64,000 nucleotides of DNA, from the NCBI RefSeq assembly GCF_000022065.1, contig NC_011898.1, positions 781,501 through 845,500 of the forward strand, written 5' to 3'. This document shows, one piece after another, positions 1 through 8,963 of the stretch. The stretch is from Ruminiclostridium cellulolyticum H10. Its GTDB lineage: Bacteria > Bacillota > Clostridia > Acetivibrionales > DSM-1351. The notes beneath the pieces were generated by a model. The model was not told the origin of the DNA and ran no database searches. It worked only from the letters and a program-made list of their open reading frames with translations. The position numbers were made by a program, and so were the translations under genes. How positions within the stretch are numbered: position 1 is the first letter of the stretch; every line of letters begins with the position of its first letter.

Positions 1-1
1 C

Positions 2-961
2 GAAAATTCCCATATGAATGTAGAGATTATTCCTACAGGGTCAATGAGTCTTGATCTGGCACTCGGAGTTGGAGGAGTTCCCAGAGGAAGAATAGTTGAA
101 ATTTTTGGGCCGGAGTCATCCGGTAAAACAACTGTTGCACTTCATATTATTGCAGAGGCTCAAAAGGCCGGAGGTGAAGCTGCTTTTATAGACGCAGAAC
201 ACGCCCTTGATCCTGTGTATGCAAAGAAACTTGGGGTTGATATAGAAAATCTGATAGTGTCACAGCCTGATACAGGTGAACAGGCTCTTGAGATTACAGA
301 AGCACTTGTAAGAAGTGGTGCAATAGATGTTATTGTAGTTGACTCTGTTGCGGCTCTTGTACCTAAGGCAGAAATCGACGGAGAAATGGGTGATTCCCAT
401 ATAGGGTTACAAGCAAGGCTGATGTCTCAGGCACTTAGAAAATTAGCCGGTGTTATCAGTAAATCAAGGACAACAGCTATATTTATTAATCAGCTTCGTG
501 AGAAGGTCGGTATAATGTTCGGTAATCCTGAAACTACACCGGGAGGTAGGGCATTAAAATTCTATTCTTCCGTAAGACTTGATGTCAGAAGGATAGAAGC
601 GATTAAGCAGTCTAACGAAGTTGTAGGTAACAGAACAAGAGTAAAGGTTGTAAAGAACAAAGTTGCACCTCCTTTCAAAGAAGCAGAGTTTGATATTGTC
701 TATGGAGAGGGTATATCAAGAGAAGGCAGTATACTTGATATTGCTGTAAATATGGAAATTGTTAACAAAAGCGGTGCGTGGTTCTCTTATAATAGTCAGC
801 GTATAGGCCAGGGTCGTGAAAATGCAAAACAATATCTTAAAGAAAATCCCGCTATGTGCAGTGAAATAGAGAAACTAGTCAGAAGTAACTTTACTGTAAC
901 TGCTCCGCAGACTGAAGAACCGGAAGAAAATGAAGAAGTTGAACTCGATAAAATAAAATAA
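2..961 (+). CDS. recA: RecA recombinase, 5'-truncated by the window edge
   Basis: This is the DNA strand-exchange ATPase that forms filaments on ssDNA, drives homologous recombination and triggers LexA cleavage. The reading frame is open back to base 2 and the codons before the ATG at 14 (E-N-S-H) continue the usual RecA sequence, so the real start lies upstream and roughly 30 residues are missing. The Walker A motif GPESSGKT is encoded near nt 107-130. Family signatures such as the Walker B region ([10 protein letters not shown]) and the loop-2 segment ([11 protein letters not shown]) are present. The C-terminus is acidic ([12 protein letters not shown]), as is common in RecA. recX follows after 119 bp, a frequent pairing because RecX controls RecA filaments. 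Any LexA box upstream is outside the window. Confidence 0.97.
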   Translation, partial: ENSHMNVEIIPTGSMSLDLALGVGGVPRGRIVEIFGPESSGKTTVALHIIAEAQKAGGEAAFIDAEHALDPVYAKKLGVDIENLIVSQPDTGEQALEITEALVRSGAIDVIVVDSVAALVPKAEIDGEMGDSHIGLQARLMSQALRKLAGVISKSRTTAIFINQLREKVGIMFGNPETTPGGRALKFYSSVRLDVRRIEAIKQSNEVVGNRTRVKVVKNKVAPPFKEAEFDIVYGEGISREGSILDIAVNMEIVNKSGAWFSYNSQRIGQGRENAKQYLKENPAMCSEIEKLVRSNFTVTAPQTEEPEENEEVELDKIK

Positions 962-1003
962 ATTCCATTATATATAAAATATAGAAAATTAATTAAGATT
1001 GTT

Positions 1004-1066
1004 ATAAGGCATGCCGGAGTAGTTCCACAAAAGGCATGCCTTATATATATGGCACTCGGAACTACT
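1004..1066 (+). other. interlocking stems (possible pseudoknot) between recA and recX
   Basis: A perfect 12-bp inverted repeat pairs 1004-1015 with 1033-1044. The loop of that hairpin contains 1018-1026, which is perfectly complementary (9 bp) to 1058-1066 just upstream of the recX Shine-Dalgarno (GGAGG at 1071). The two stems interlock, giving an H-type pseudoknot topology or two alternative folds. There is no T-run after the first stem, so it is not a standard intrinsic terminator. A role in setting recX expression relative to recA is inference. Confidence 0.5.
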
Positions 1067-1080
1067 AAACGGAGGTTGTT

Positions 1081-1734
1081 ATGAGGATTACATCAATTGA
1101 AAAAAGTGACAATAATAAATCAATGGCAAGAGTCTGCATTGATAACGGGGCAGAGTTTGTATTGCCGCTGAAACGTATTGATGCTCTTAACCTTACCATT
1201 GATAAAGACATTGAACAGGAATCTTTAGACTACATACTCAAATATGAGGTCTATGCGGCTGCAAAGAATGCAGCGGTGAAATTTCTTTCTCTAAAACTCA
1301 GAACTTCATTTGAAGTAGAAGAAAAGCTTAGGGAAATGGGGTATGAGGAAAGTACAATAAATAAAGTAATAAGTGATTTAGCTGAAATAGAATACATAAA
1401 CGATTACAAATATGCCGCTAAGTACATAGCTGAAAAAACAAAGCTGAAGCCAAAGTCAATAAAGCTTTTGGCAATGGAACTGGGTCATAAGGGAATACCT
1501 GATGAGATAATAAACAGTACGATAGAGGAATTAAACCCGGATGATGAGAAGGTTGCTTTGGAACTACTTAAAAGAAGGTACTCAAAATATAATGAGTTTG
1601 ATGAAAAGTTGATAAAAAAAATGAAATCCTACCTGGCAAGCAGGGGATTTAGCTATAATCAAATTTCAAAAGCTATAAGTAAATTTATACCAGAAGACGG
1701 ATATAATGCGGATTTCAACTGCGATAAATATTAA
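1081..1734 (+). CDS. recX: RecX regulatory protein
   Basis: This is the predicted cytoplasmic modulator of RecA, which binds in the RecA filament groove and limits its activity. The 217 residues show the RecX pattern of repeated three-helix units: an N-terminal extension of about 60 residues as in Gram-positive members, then a first unit (ALKFL-like segment with R-T-S-F-E-V-E-E-K-L), a second (I-N-D-Y-K-Y-A, typical of the D-x-x-Y/F-A signature) and a third near the C-terminus. The start ATG at 1081 has GGAGG ten bases upstream. It follows recA directly on the same strand, which supports the assignment. The family is poorly conserved, so identity rests on the repeat pattern plus context. Confidence 0.88.
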   Translation: MRITSIEKSDNNKSMARVCIDNGAEFVLPLKRIDALNLTIDKDIEQESLDYILKYEVYAAAKNAAVKFLSLKLRTSFEVEEKLREMGYEESTINKVISDLAEIEYINDYKYAAKYIAEKTKLKPKSIKLLAMELGHKGIPDEIINSTIEELNPDDEKVALELLKRRYSKYNEFDEKLIKKMKSYLASRGFSYNQISKAISKFIPEDGYNADFNCDKY

Positions 1735-1761
1735 ATATTTGCAAATTATTTACCTAAAACA

Positions 1762-1790
1762 TTGACAATCTGTGATTATTATTAAATAAT
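1762..1790 (+). promoter_or_regulatory. sigma-A-type promoter for rimO-pgsA
   Basis: TTGACA at 1762-1767 and AATAAT at 1785-1790 are separated by 17 bp. Transcription would start near 1797, about 70 nt before the rimO GTG. Confidence 0.6.
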
Positions 1791-1864
1791 TTTTAATAGA
1801 ACTTTTTTAGAGTATTATTTAACAGAAATCTATGACCTTTAAATCGAGACATGGAGGGTTTTGA

Positions 1865-3205
1865 GTGAAAAAAAAGATAGGCATCGTCTCATTGGGATGC
1901 CCCAAGAATTTAGTAGACAGCGAGATAATGCTGGGTATGCTGTCACATTCAGATTATGAAATTGTAAACAGCAAGGAAGATGCGGATGTACTTATAGTAA
2001 ATACATGCGGATTTATTGAATCCGCTCAGCAGGAATCTATAAATACAATTTTAGAAATGGCAGAGGAAAAGGGACGTAATTGCGAGGTACTTATAGTTAC
2101 AGGATGTATGGCAGAAAGATATAAAGAAAAAATACTTGAACAAATACCGGAAGTGGATGCTGTTCTGGGTACAGGGAATTATAAAGAAATAGCGGAAGTA
2201 ATAAATCTTGCGTATATGGGTGAAAAAACAGTAGCTTATGGAAAGTTGGATGAAACGGATTATCTTGATGAAGAGAGAGTACTATCATCCAGCAAACATT
2301 CTGTCTACTTAAAGATATCAGAAGGATGTGACAACCGCTGCACATACTGTATAATACCATTTTTGAGAGGTAAATACAGGAGCCGTAAAATGGAGTCTTT
2401 GGTCAGAGAAGCTGAGCTTTTGGCTGGAAAAGGTACAAAGGAAATCGTTATCGTTGCACAGGACAGTACTCGCTACGGTATTGACTTATATGGCAAAAAG
2501 ATGCTTCCTGAATTAATCAGAAAGATATCGGATATTAGTGGAATAGAATGGGTAAGGCTTTTGTATTGCTACCCTGAGGAAATAGATGATGAGCTGATTA
2601 ACGAAATAGCTATAAATCCAAAGGTGTGCAAATACCTTGACATACCTATTCAGCATGCATCCGATAGAGTACTAAAGCAAATGGGAAGAAGAGGAACTAT
2701 TTCTGAGATTAAGCAGGTACTAAACAAATTAAGAGAGAAAGTCAGCGGCATTACTATCAGAACATCACTGATTGTAGGCTTTCCAGGTGAGACAGAGGAA
2801 GATTTTGAAGAATTGATGGCCTTTGTAAAAGAATTCAGATTGGATAGAGTGGGTGTATTCACATATTCAAAAGAAGAGGGTACAGCGGCTGCAAAGATGA
2901 AAAACCAGATACCAAAGCACATTAAAATAAAAAGGCAAAAAAAGATTCTTGAGCTTCAAAATGTAATTAGCAGGGAAATAAATCAAAGTAGGAATGGAAA
3001 AGTCTACAAAACTATAGTTGACGGTATTGCTGATGATGGTATATTCTATTATGGACGTACTTATGCAGAAGCTCCTGAAATTGATGGGATTATTTATTTT
3101 ACAAGTCCCGAGGAGCTTTCAATAGGTAGTTTTATAAATGTAAGGATTCTCAATACCGAAGATTATGATTTGATAGGAGAGGTCATAAATGAATTTACCG
3201 AATAA
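1865..3205 (+). CDS. rimO: ribosomal protein S12 methylthiotransferase RimO
   Basis: This radical SAM enzyme adds a methylthio group to the conserved Asp of ribosomal protein S12. The protein has the three expected parts. An N-terminal UPF0004 domain opens with GCPKNLVDSE and carries three Cys for a second 4Fe-4S cluster (C in GCPKN, NTCGF and TGCMAE). The central radical SAM domain has C155-x3-C159-x2-C162, and a C-terminal TRAM-type region occupies about residues 375-446. The NLVDSE and GCPKN signatures favour RimO over MiaB. The start is GTG, preceded by GGAGGG. The 446-residue length is normal. The end overlaps pgsA by 17 bp, so the two are probably co-translated. Confidence 0.95.
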   Translation: MKKKIGIVSLGCPKNLVDSEIMLGMLSHSDYEIVNSKEDADVLIVNTCGFIESAQQESINTILEMAEEKGRNCEVLIVTGCMAERYKEKILEQIPEVDAVLGTGNYKEIAEVINLAYMGEKTVAYGKLDETDYLDEERVLSSSKHSVYLKISEGCDNRCTYCIIPFLRGKYRSRKMESLVREAELLAGKGTKEIVIVAQDSTRYGIDLYGKKMLPELIRKISDISGIEWVRLLYCYPEEIDDELINEIAINPKVCKYLDIPIQHASDRVLKQMGRRGTISEIKQVLNKLREKVSGITIRTSLIVGFPGETEEDFEELMAFVKEFRLDRVGVFTYSKEEGTAAAKMKNQIPKHIKIKRQKKILELQNVISREINQSRNGKVYKTIVDGIADDGIFYYGRTYAEAPEIDGIIYFTSPEELSIGSFINVRILNTEDYDLIGEVINEFTE

Positions 3206-3809
3206 AATAACTATATCAAGAATATTTTTAGTACCCTTATTTATGATTTTTGTTATACCGATTCCAGATGCTACAGTTAATTTTCCGCTTTTGTCTTTTT
3301 TGAAAGATGAAATGCTGTCCATAAACGTTTTTATAAATAATTACGGAAGCTACGTCGCTGCGGTGCTGTTTATATTGGCTGCAAGTACAGATGGGGTTGA
3401 CGGGTACATTGCCAGAAAACATAAGCTTGTGACCTCATTTGGAAAATTTCTTGATCCTATAGCTGATAAATTATTGATTACTGCAGCATTGATTGCTTTA
3501 GTTCAGCAGCAGGTAGTAACGGGTTGGGCAGCAATGATTATAATATCCAGGGAACTTTTAGTTACAGGCTTGCGTTTGGTTGCAGCAGCAGAAGGACAGG
3601 TTATAGCCGCAAATAAGTCAGGAAAAATAAAAATGATATTTCAAACTGTTGCAGTTTCAGTATGTCTTTTAAAAAATTGGCCATTCTCAATATTTACGGA
3701 TATGCCTATTGATTCTTATCTTATGTTGATTGCGGTTTTGGTAACAATCTATTCGGGAATAGACTTTTTTGCGAAGAATTTAAAAATATTTAAATCTGGT
3801 GGGATGTAA
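3189..3809 (+). CDS. pgsA: CDP-diacylglycerol-glycerol-3-phosphate 3-phosphatidyltransferase
   Basis: This integral membrane enzyme makes phosphatidylglycerol phosphate from CDP-diacylglycerol and glycerol 3-phosphate, the committed step to PG and cardiolipin. The CDP-alcohol phosphotransferase signature is complete: DGVDGYIAR, then eight residues to G, then D-P-I-A-D. Several hydrophobic stretches are consistent with a multi-pass protein. At 206 residues it is slightly longer than typical because of a loop between the first two membrane segments. The ATG lies inside the 3' end of rimO (17-bp overlap) with AGGAGG a few bases upstream. A hairpin terminator follows. Confidence 0.95.
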   Translation: MNLPNKITISRIFLVPLFMIFVIPIPDATVNFPLLSFLKDEMLSINVFINNYGSYVAAVLFILAASTDGVDGYIARKHKLVTSFGKFLDPIADKLLITAALIALVQQQVVTGWAAMIIISRELLVTGLRLVAAAEGQVIAANKSGKIKMIFQTVAVSVCLLKNWPFSIFTDMPIDSYLMLIAVLVTIYSGIDFFAKNLKIFKSGGM

Positions 3810-3837
3810 TACCAGTTATTTATATGTAGCTACAAGT

Positions 3838-3868
3838 ATAGCCGCAGGAAACTGCGGCTATTTATTAT
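3838..3868 (+). terminator. intrinsic terminator after pgsA
   Basis: A perfect 10-bp GC-rich stem (3838-3847 with 3852-3861) is closed by a GAAA tetraloop and followed by TTATTAT. Confidence 0.8.
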
Positions 3869-3992
3869 GTCGTGCTTACCACAGAAAGTAAGGCTTATAA
3901 AGTAAGTGGCGAATTGATGGTATAGAAGTAAAATAAATTATATAATTATATGTAAATTCTAATGCGGGAAATTTAATATTATCAGAAAATAG

Positions 3993-4053
3993 TTGCAATA
4001 ATAGTAAAGTTAATATATAATCCTATTATCAGCAATTAGTATCTGGTAATAAT
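3993..4053 (+). promoter_or_regulatory. fapR promoter with FapR operator
   Basis: TTGCAA at 3993-3998 and TATAAT at 4016-4021 have a 17-bp spacer. Just downstream, 4035-4053 is an imperfect palindrome (attagtatc-t-ggtaataat, 7 of 9 positions symmetric) that resembles the known FapR box TTAGTACCnGGTACTAA. An operator over the transcription start would give FapR autoregulation relieved by malonyl-CoA or malonyl-ACP, as in Bacillus. The effector is taken from family knowledge. Confidence 0.75.
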
Positions 4054-4084
4054 TATAGATAATAATTATAAGGGGTGGTTGTAA

Positions 4085-4669
4085 GTGAGCAGATCGTCTT
4101 CTCACAAACAGCAAAGGCAAAAGACTCTGCTTGAGAAAATTAAGTACGACCCATTTTTGACAGATGAAGAATTAGCTGATTATTTTAAAGTGAGCGTACC
4201 AACAATCAGACTTGACCGACTGGAATTGGCGATTCCGGAGCTGCGTGAAAGAATTAAAAATGTTGCGGAAAGCAATCAGGAAAAATTAAAGTCACTTGAA
4301 AGCAAGGAATTTATTGGTGAACTAATTGATTTACAGCTTGGACAAAATGCAATTTCACTTATGGAAACCAAAAGTACTATGGCGTTTGAAAAAACTCATA
4401 TTGTACGGGGACATTATATTTACTCACTGGCTGAGACACTTGCCATTGCTGTAATAGATTCCCAGGTAGCCTTGGTGGGAGTGGCAAATATCAAGTACAA
4501 GATCCCGGTTTATTCAGGGGCAAGAATAATTGCAAAGGCACAGGTCAAGAAGTCTAAGGGAAACAGGTTTATTGTCTGGGTCAAAATATACGAAAAAAAT
4601 GTTGAAGTATTCAGAGGAAAATTTATACTGGTATCTCTTAACGAAAACAAAATTAAAGAAAAAATATGA
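4085..4669 (+). CDS. fapR: fatty acid and phospholipid biosynthesis repressor FapR
   Basis: FapR represses fab and plsX genes until malonyl-CoA or malonyl-ACP binds. The N-terminal helix-turn-helix lies at about residues 15-50 (D-P-F-L-T-D-E-E-L-A-D-Y-F, then V-S-V-P-T-I-R-L-D-R-L). A linker helix leads into a C-terminal hot-dog thioesterase-like domain from about residue 95 (ETKSTMAFEKTHIVRGHY). The length, 194 residues, fits the family. Translation starts at GTG 4085 behind AGGGGTGG. It heads the lipid cluster and has a matching operator in its own promoter. plsX starts 56 bp downstream, so the repressor is probably co-transcribed with its targets. Confidence 0.94.
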   Translation: MSRSSSHKQQRQKTLLEKIKYDPFLTDEELADYFKVSVPTIRLDRLELAIPELRERIKNVAESNQEKLKSLESKEFIGELIDLQLGQNAISLMETKSTMAFEKTHIVRGHYIYSLAETLAIAVIDSQVALVGVANIKYKIPVYSGARIIAKAQVKKSKGNRFIVWVKIYEKNVEVFRGKFILVSLNENKIKEKI

Positions 4670-4725
4670 ATTTGTTTAAGTGTAATCTGAATACTTATTA
4701 ATGATAATTTTGGAGAGTGACAAAG

Positions 4726-5754
4726 ATGATTAACATTATTGTTGACGCGATGGGTGGAGATAATGCACCTGATTCTATAATAGACGGTTGTGTTGAAGCA
4801 ATAAATATAAAAGAGGGTTTCAATATTACACTTGTTGGTAAAAGCGAAATAATAGAAAGTAATTTAAGTAAAAAAGAATTTAATAGAGATAGAATAAGCA
4901 TTGTCAATGCAACAGAGGTTATAACAGGAGATGATACTCCTACAAGGGCTATCAGAAGTAAAAAGGACTCTTCTATAGTAGTAGGAATGAAGCTCCTGAA
5001 GGAGAATAAGGGTGATGCATTTATATCTGCCGGCAATACCGGAGCAATAATGACAGGGGCGTTGCTGATAGTAGGGCGGATGAAAGGGGTCGATAGACCA
5101 TCTCTTCCGGCGTTGGTCCCATCAAAAAAGGATATGGTTCTGATAATTGATGCGGGAATGAATACTGTTTGCAGACCTATAAACTACCTGCAATTTGGCA
5201 TTATGGGTTCTATCTATATGAGGCTGATTTATAAAAAAGAAAGCCCAAAAGTAGGTCTTCTGAATGTGGGATCGGAAGATGCAAAGGGAAATAGTACTTT
5301 GAAGCAAGCATTCAGCATTCTTTCTTCTTCACAAATTAATTTTGTTGGGAATACTGAAGGAAATAATATTCCCGGCGGGGACGTTGATGTAGCTGTTTGT
5401 GACGGATATGCAGGGAATGTAGCCTTAAAGCTTTATGAAGGTGCAGGGTCGCTCTTTCTTGGAGAGCTAAAAAAAATATTTACATCAAATATTGTCACAA
5501 AGCTGTGTTACTTGATGCTAAAACCTTTTTTTAAGAGCTTTAAAAGCAAATTTGACCCTGACGAACTTGCCGGAGCTCCTGTTCTAGGTGTTAACGGGTT
5601 GGTAATAAAAAGTCATGGTTCATCGAAGGCAAAAACTATAAGATATGCAATTTTAAATAGAGCTATACCTTTAATAGAAAATGGCGTAGTAAATGAAATT
5701 AAAGAACAATTCAAGAATATGGAGGTGGACTCTTCTGATGACAAAATCGACTAA
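4726..5754 (+). CDS. plsX: phosphate acyltransferase PlsX
   Basis: PlsX converts acyl-ACP and phosphate to acyl-phosphate, the acyl donor for PlsY in phospholipid synthesis. The N-terminus carries the family signature VDAMGGDNAP, and SAGNTGA and GFDGYAGN-like segments (here CDGYAGNVALK) follow. The ATG at 4726 is chosen over the in-frame GTG at 4717, because the GTG overlaps the Shine-Dalgarno GGAGAG while the ATG has normal spacing. This gives 342 residues, a typical length. It lies between fapR and fabH and overlaps fabH by 17 bp. Confidence 0.95.
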   Translation: MINIIVDAMGGDNAPDSIIDGCVEAINIKEGFNITLVGKSEIIESNLSKKEFNRDRISIVNATEVITGDDTPTRAIRSKKDSSIVVGMKLLKENKGDAFISAGNTGAIMTGALLIVGRMKGVDRPSLPALVPSKKDMVLIIDAGMNTVCRPINYLQFGIMGSIYMRLIYKKESPKVGLLNVGSEDAKGNSTLKQAFSILSSSQINFVGNTEGNNIPGGDVDVAVCDGYAGNVALKLYEGAGSLFLGELKKIFTSNIVTKLCYLMLKPFFKSFKSKFDPDELAGAPVLGVNGLVIKSHGSSKAKTIRYAILNRAIPLIENGVVNEIKEQFKNMEVDSSDDKID

Positions 5755-6736
5755 GCGTGTAGGGATAATTGGTACAGGAAGTTTTGTACCTGAAAAAATA
5801 CTTACAAACAATGATCTTGAAAAAATTGTTGACACATCAGATGAATGGATTATAAAAAGGACAGGAATATCAGAAAGACGTATTTTAGATGATGAAACAC
5901 CTACTTACACGATGGGAATTGAGGCTGCTAAGAGAGCTTTAGAAGATGCAAACCTTAATGCTGAAGACATTGACCTGATTATTGTATCAACCGAAACGCC
6001 TGACTTTATGTCACCATCCATGGCGTGTATTATTCAAGGAGCTATTGGAGCTGTCAATGCGACTGCATTTGATATAAATGCAGCTTGTACAGGATTTATC
6101 TATTCTTTAGCAGTTGCACAGCAGTTTATTGCAAACGGGGTTTATAAGCATGCTTTGTTAATTGGATGTGAAGGCTTGTCCAGAATTGTTGACTGGAAGG
6201 ATAGAAATACCTGTATACTCTTCGGCGATGCTTCGGGTGCTGTTGTACTTGGAGAGGTTGAGGAAGGGTATGGCATACTTGATACATTTCTGGGATCAAA
6301 CGGTGCGGAAGGTATGAATATTACAATTCCAAATCTTTATTTATCCCAAGAAGAAAAGGAAAAGCGGGTAAACGGTAAGTACAATTCAATATGGATGGAT
6401 GGCAAAGAGGTTTTTAAATTTGCTGTAAAGGCCATGTCAGCTGCAACAATGCATGTTTTAGATAAATTAAATATGGATATAAATGAGCTTGATTTCATTT
6501 TCCCTCATCAGGCAAATACCAGAATTATTGATGGTGCCATAAAAAAACTCGGAATAACTGATGATAAAATACACTACATCATAAATAAATACGGTAATAT
6601 TTCTTCGGCATCCATTCCTGTGGCGATGGATGAAGCCAAGCAAGAAGGAAAATTGAAAAGAGGAGATAAAATAGTTCTTGTTGCTTTTGGCGGTGGATTG
6701 ACTTGGGGTTCAATTGCTGTGAAGTGGTTTAAATAG
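5738..6736 (+). CDS. fabH: beta-ketoacyl-ACP synthase III
   Basis: FabH condenses acetyl- or branched acyl-CoA with malonyl-ACP to start fatty-acid synthesis. The thiolase-fold protein has the catalytic triad: Cys117 in AACTGF, His in FPHQANTR and Asn in YGNISSAS. The start at 5738 (M-T-K-S-T-K) follows GGAGGTGG. Longer in-frame starts at 5693 lie deep within plsX and add residues not seen in the family. The resulting 332 residues is normal. Its 5' end overlaps plsX by 17 bp and fabD follows after 34 bp. Confidence 0.96.
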   Translation: MTKSTKRVGIIGTGSFVPEKILTNNDLEKIVDTSDEWIIKRTGISERRILDDETPTYTMGIEAAKRALEDANLNAEDIDLIIVSTETPDFMSPSMACIIQGAIGAVNATAFDINAACTGFIYSLAVAQQFIANGVYKHALLIGCEGLSRIVDWKDRNTCILFGDASGAVVLGEVEEGYGILDTFLGSNGAEGMNITIPNLYLSQEEKEKRVNGKYNSIWMDGKEVFKFAVKAMSAATMHVLDKLNMDINELDFIFPHQANTRIIDGAIKKLGITDDKIHYIINKYGNISSASIPVAMDEAKQEGKLKRGDKIVLVAFGGGLTWGSIAVKWFK

Positions 6737-6770
6737 TTTTTATTCTTTTATAGTCAATAGGAGGATTTAT

Positions 6771-7703
6771 ATGGGTAAAGTAGCTTTTCTATTTCCTGGG
6801 CAAGGTGCTCAGTATGTAGGAATGGGTAAGGAAATCGCAGACGAATATAAGAGTGCAAGTAAAGTATTTGACGAAGCAACAGAGGCTTTGGGCTTTGATG
6901 TTAGAGAAATGATCTTTAATGGTGATGATGAAACATTAAAGATAACTGAAAACACTCAGCCAACTATTGTAACGACAAGTATTGCTTGTATGCAGCCTCT
7001 TTTGGAAAAGGGTATCAGGCCCGACTTTGTGGCTGGTTTGAGTCTTGGCGAGTATGCTGCCCATGTTACTGCCGGTACAATTAGTTTTAAGGATGCTGTC
7101 GCTCTCGTTAAAAAAAGAGGAAAGTATATGCAAGAGGCTGTGCCTATAGGGGTTGGAGCTATGGCTGCAATAATAGGACTGGAAAATAATGATGTGATAG
7201 AATGCTGTAAAGAGGCATCACAGGTTGGTATTGTTGAACCGGCTAATTTTAACTGCCCGGGTCAGATAGTAGTTGCAGGAGAAAAAGCAGCAGTTGAAAA
7301 GGCAGCAGAGCTTTGTAAGGCAAAAGGAGCTAAGAGGGCAATGTTGCTGCCTGTCAGTGCACCATTCCATTGCAGTCTTTTGAAGCCTGCAGGTGAAAAA
7401 CTTGCTGTTGAACTTGATATGGTATCTTTAAATGACATAAAAATCCCTGTGGTAACAAATGTTACTGGTGAAACTGTTACAAACAAAGATTTCGTCAAGG
7501 ATCTTCTGGTAAAACAGGTTAGCACATCCGTACTATTGGAAAAAAGTATAAGAACAATGCTTGATGCGGGTGTAGATACATTTGTAGAAATAGGCCCTGG
7601 AAAGGTTTTAAGTGGCTTTGTAAAGAAAATTGACAGGGACGCGAAAGTATTAAATGTAGAAAATTTGGAAACCTTGAATAAAGCATTGGAAGTATTGGTA
7701 TAA
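6771..7703 (+). CDS. fabD: malonyl-CoA:ACP transacylase
   Basis: FabD loads malonyl units from CoA onto ACP. The N-terminal FLFPGQGAQ motif, the nucleophile elbow GLSLGEY (Ser91) and the catalytic His in the P-F-H-C-S segment are all present. A C-terminal EIGPGKVL motif closes the fold. The length, 310 residues, is standard. AGGAGG precedes the ATG. The gene sits between fabH and fabG on the same strand with short spacers, consistent with one fab operon. Confidence 0.96.
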   Translation: MGKVAFLFPGQGAQYVGMGKEIADEYKSASKVFDEATEALGFDVREMIFNGDDETLKITENTQPTIVTTSIACMQPLLEKGIRPDFVAGLSLGEYAAHVTAGTISFKDAVALVKKRGKYMQEAVPIGVGAMAAIIGLENNDVIECCKEASQVGIVEPANFNCPGQIVVAGEKAAVEKAAELCKAKGAKRAMLLPVSAPFHCSLLKPAGEKLAVELDMVSLNDIKIPVVTNVTGETVTNKDFVKDLLVKQVSTSVLLEKSIRTMLDAGVDTFVEIGPGKVLSGFVKKIDRDAKVLNVENLETLNKALEVLV

Positions 7704-7741
7704 AGTGCGGGAAAGAGGTATGTTTTGGAGGTGTACACAAA

Positions 7742-8479
7742 ATGCAATTTAAAGGACAGACTGCTGTTATTACCGGATCTTCAAGAGGAATCGGAAAGGC
7801 CATTGCTGAAAAACTCGGGAAATTAGGAGCTAATGTCGTTCTAAACGGAACAACAGACAAGGTTCTGGATACAGCTAAAGAGCTGGAAGCTATGGGAATA
7901 AAGGTTACAGCAGTTGTAGGTGACATAAGGCATGCTGAAGATGTGAAGACCTTGATGAATACTGCGGTAAATACCTTTGGAGGTATTGATATCCTGATAA
8001 ACAATGCAGGAATAACAAAGGATAAACCAATGGCGATGATGTCAGAGGACGATTGGGACACCGTACTTGACATTAATCTAAAAGGTGCATTCCTATGTAC
8101 AAAAGCAGCAGCAAAACTGATGCTGAAAAAAAAGTACGGCCGGATAGTTAATATCTCGTCAGTTGCGGGTAATTACGGCAATCCTGGTCAGGCAAATTAT
8201 TCAGCATCAAAAGCGGGGCTTATAGGTTTGACAAAAACCACCGCAAAGGAGTTTGCTCCCCGGGGAATTATCTGTAATGTAGTGTGTCCGGGTGCAATTG
8301 TCAGTGATATGACGGAAATATTACCAGATGATTTAAAAAAGAAGTATATAGAAAAGATAGCACTCGGAAGGTTCGGGACGCCTGAAGAAGTAGCTAATGT
8401 TGTGGCTTTTTTTGCTTCTGAAGAGGCTGGTTATGTTACGGGACAGGTTATAGATATTGACGGTGGATTAGTTATGTAA
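7742..8479 (+). CDS. fabG: 3-oxoacyl-ACP reductase
   Basis: FabG is the NADPH-dependent reductase of the elongation cycle, a short-chain dehydrogenase. The nucleotide-binding glycine motif GSSRGIGKA is near the N-terminus, NNAG follows, and the catalytic Ser-Tyr-Lys set appears as SSVAG and YSASK. The end of the sequence (GQVIDIDGGLVM) is typical. The length of 245 residues is exactly that of many FabG proteins. The Shine-Dalgarno TTGGAGG lies upstream of the ATG. The next gene is acpP after 118 bp of AT-rich spacer in which I found no clear promoter. Confidence 0.96.
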   Translation: MQFKGQTAVITGSSRGIGKAIAEKLGKLGANVVLNGTTDKVLDTAKELEAMGIKVTAVVGDIRHAEDVKTLMNTAVNTFGGIDILINNAGITKDKPMAMMSEDDWDTVLDINLKGAFLCTKAAAKLMLKKKYGRIVNISSVAGNYGNPGQANYSASKAGLIGLTKTTAKEFAPRGIICNVVCPGAIVSDMTEILPDDLKKKYIEKIALGRFGTPEEVANVVAFFASEEAGYVTGQVIDIDGGLVM

Positions 8480-8597
8480 TAATATTATGTTTGGATATGC
8501 TTGGGTTTCCGGCTATTCAGCTTAATAATTATTAAATTGCATACCATAGTTAAAAATGTATGCATTATAGAACCATCCTTTGGAAGGAGGTGAATGT

Positions 8598-8825
8598 ATG
8601 GTTTTTGATAAAGTAAAAAAATTGGTTGTTGAGCAGTTAGGTGTTGAAGAAGGCGATATAACTATGGAATCTTCTTTCATAGATGATCTTGGAGCTGATT
8701 CTCTTGATATAGTAGAGCTTATAATGGCTCTAGAAGAGGAATTTGGTCTTGAGATACCTGATAGCGAAGCAGAGAAGATCACAACAGTTAAAGATGTTGT
8801 TGAATACATCAATAGTAATACTTAA
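8598..8825 (+). CDS. acpP: acyl carrier protein
   Basis: ACP carries growing acyl chains on a phosphopantetheine arm. The attachment Ser35 sits in the invariant [10 protein letters not shown] motif and the protein is small and acidic. The ATG at 8598 is chosen because AAGGAGGTG lies 7-15 bases upstream. An in-frame TTG at 8580 would place the ribosome site inside the gene. This gives 75 residues, a normal ACP. A hairpin terminator follows immediately, which probably sets high acpP mRNA relative to fabF. Confidence 0.97.
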   Translation: MVFDKVKKLVVEQLGVEEGDITMESSFIDDLGADSLDIVELIMALEEEFGLEIPDSEAEKITTVKDVVEYINSNT

Positions 8826-8851
8826 AAAAGTCCCCAATAGGGGCTTTTTTA
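8824..8851 (+). terminator. terminator after acpP
   Basis: A GC-rich stem (tcccc/gggg) flanked by A6 and T6 overlaps the acpP stop codon. It may be partial read-through, since fabF lies 110 bp further on. Confidence 0.75.
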
Positions 8852-8963
8852 ATTTTATATGTCTAAAGAAATGTTTTCCATGTCTAAATGACGTTTTAAT
8901 ATATATCTATAATAATTCAGAATTTTATCAATTTAAAATTCACCATATTGGAGGTTTGTGGAA

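Noticed and set aside
8580-8597. TTG start giving an 81-residue ACP
   Set aside because: It would include the Shine-Dalgarno in the coding region. The ATG at 8598 gives a normal ACP.
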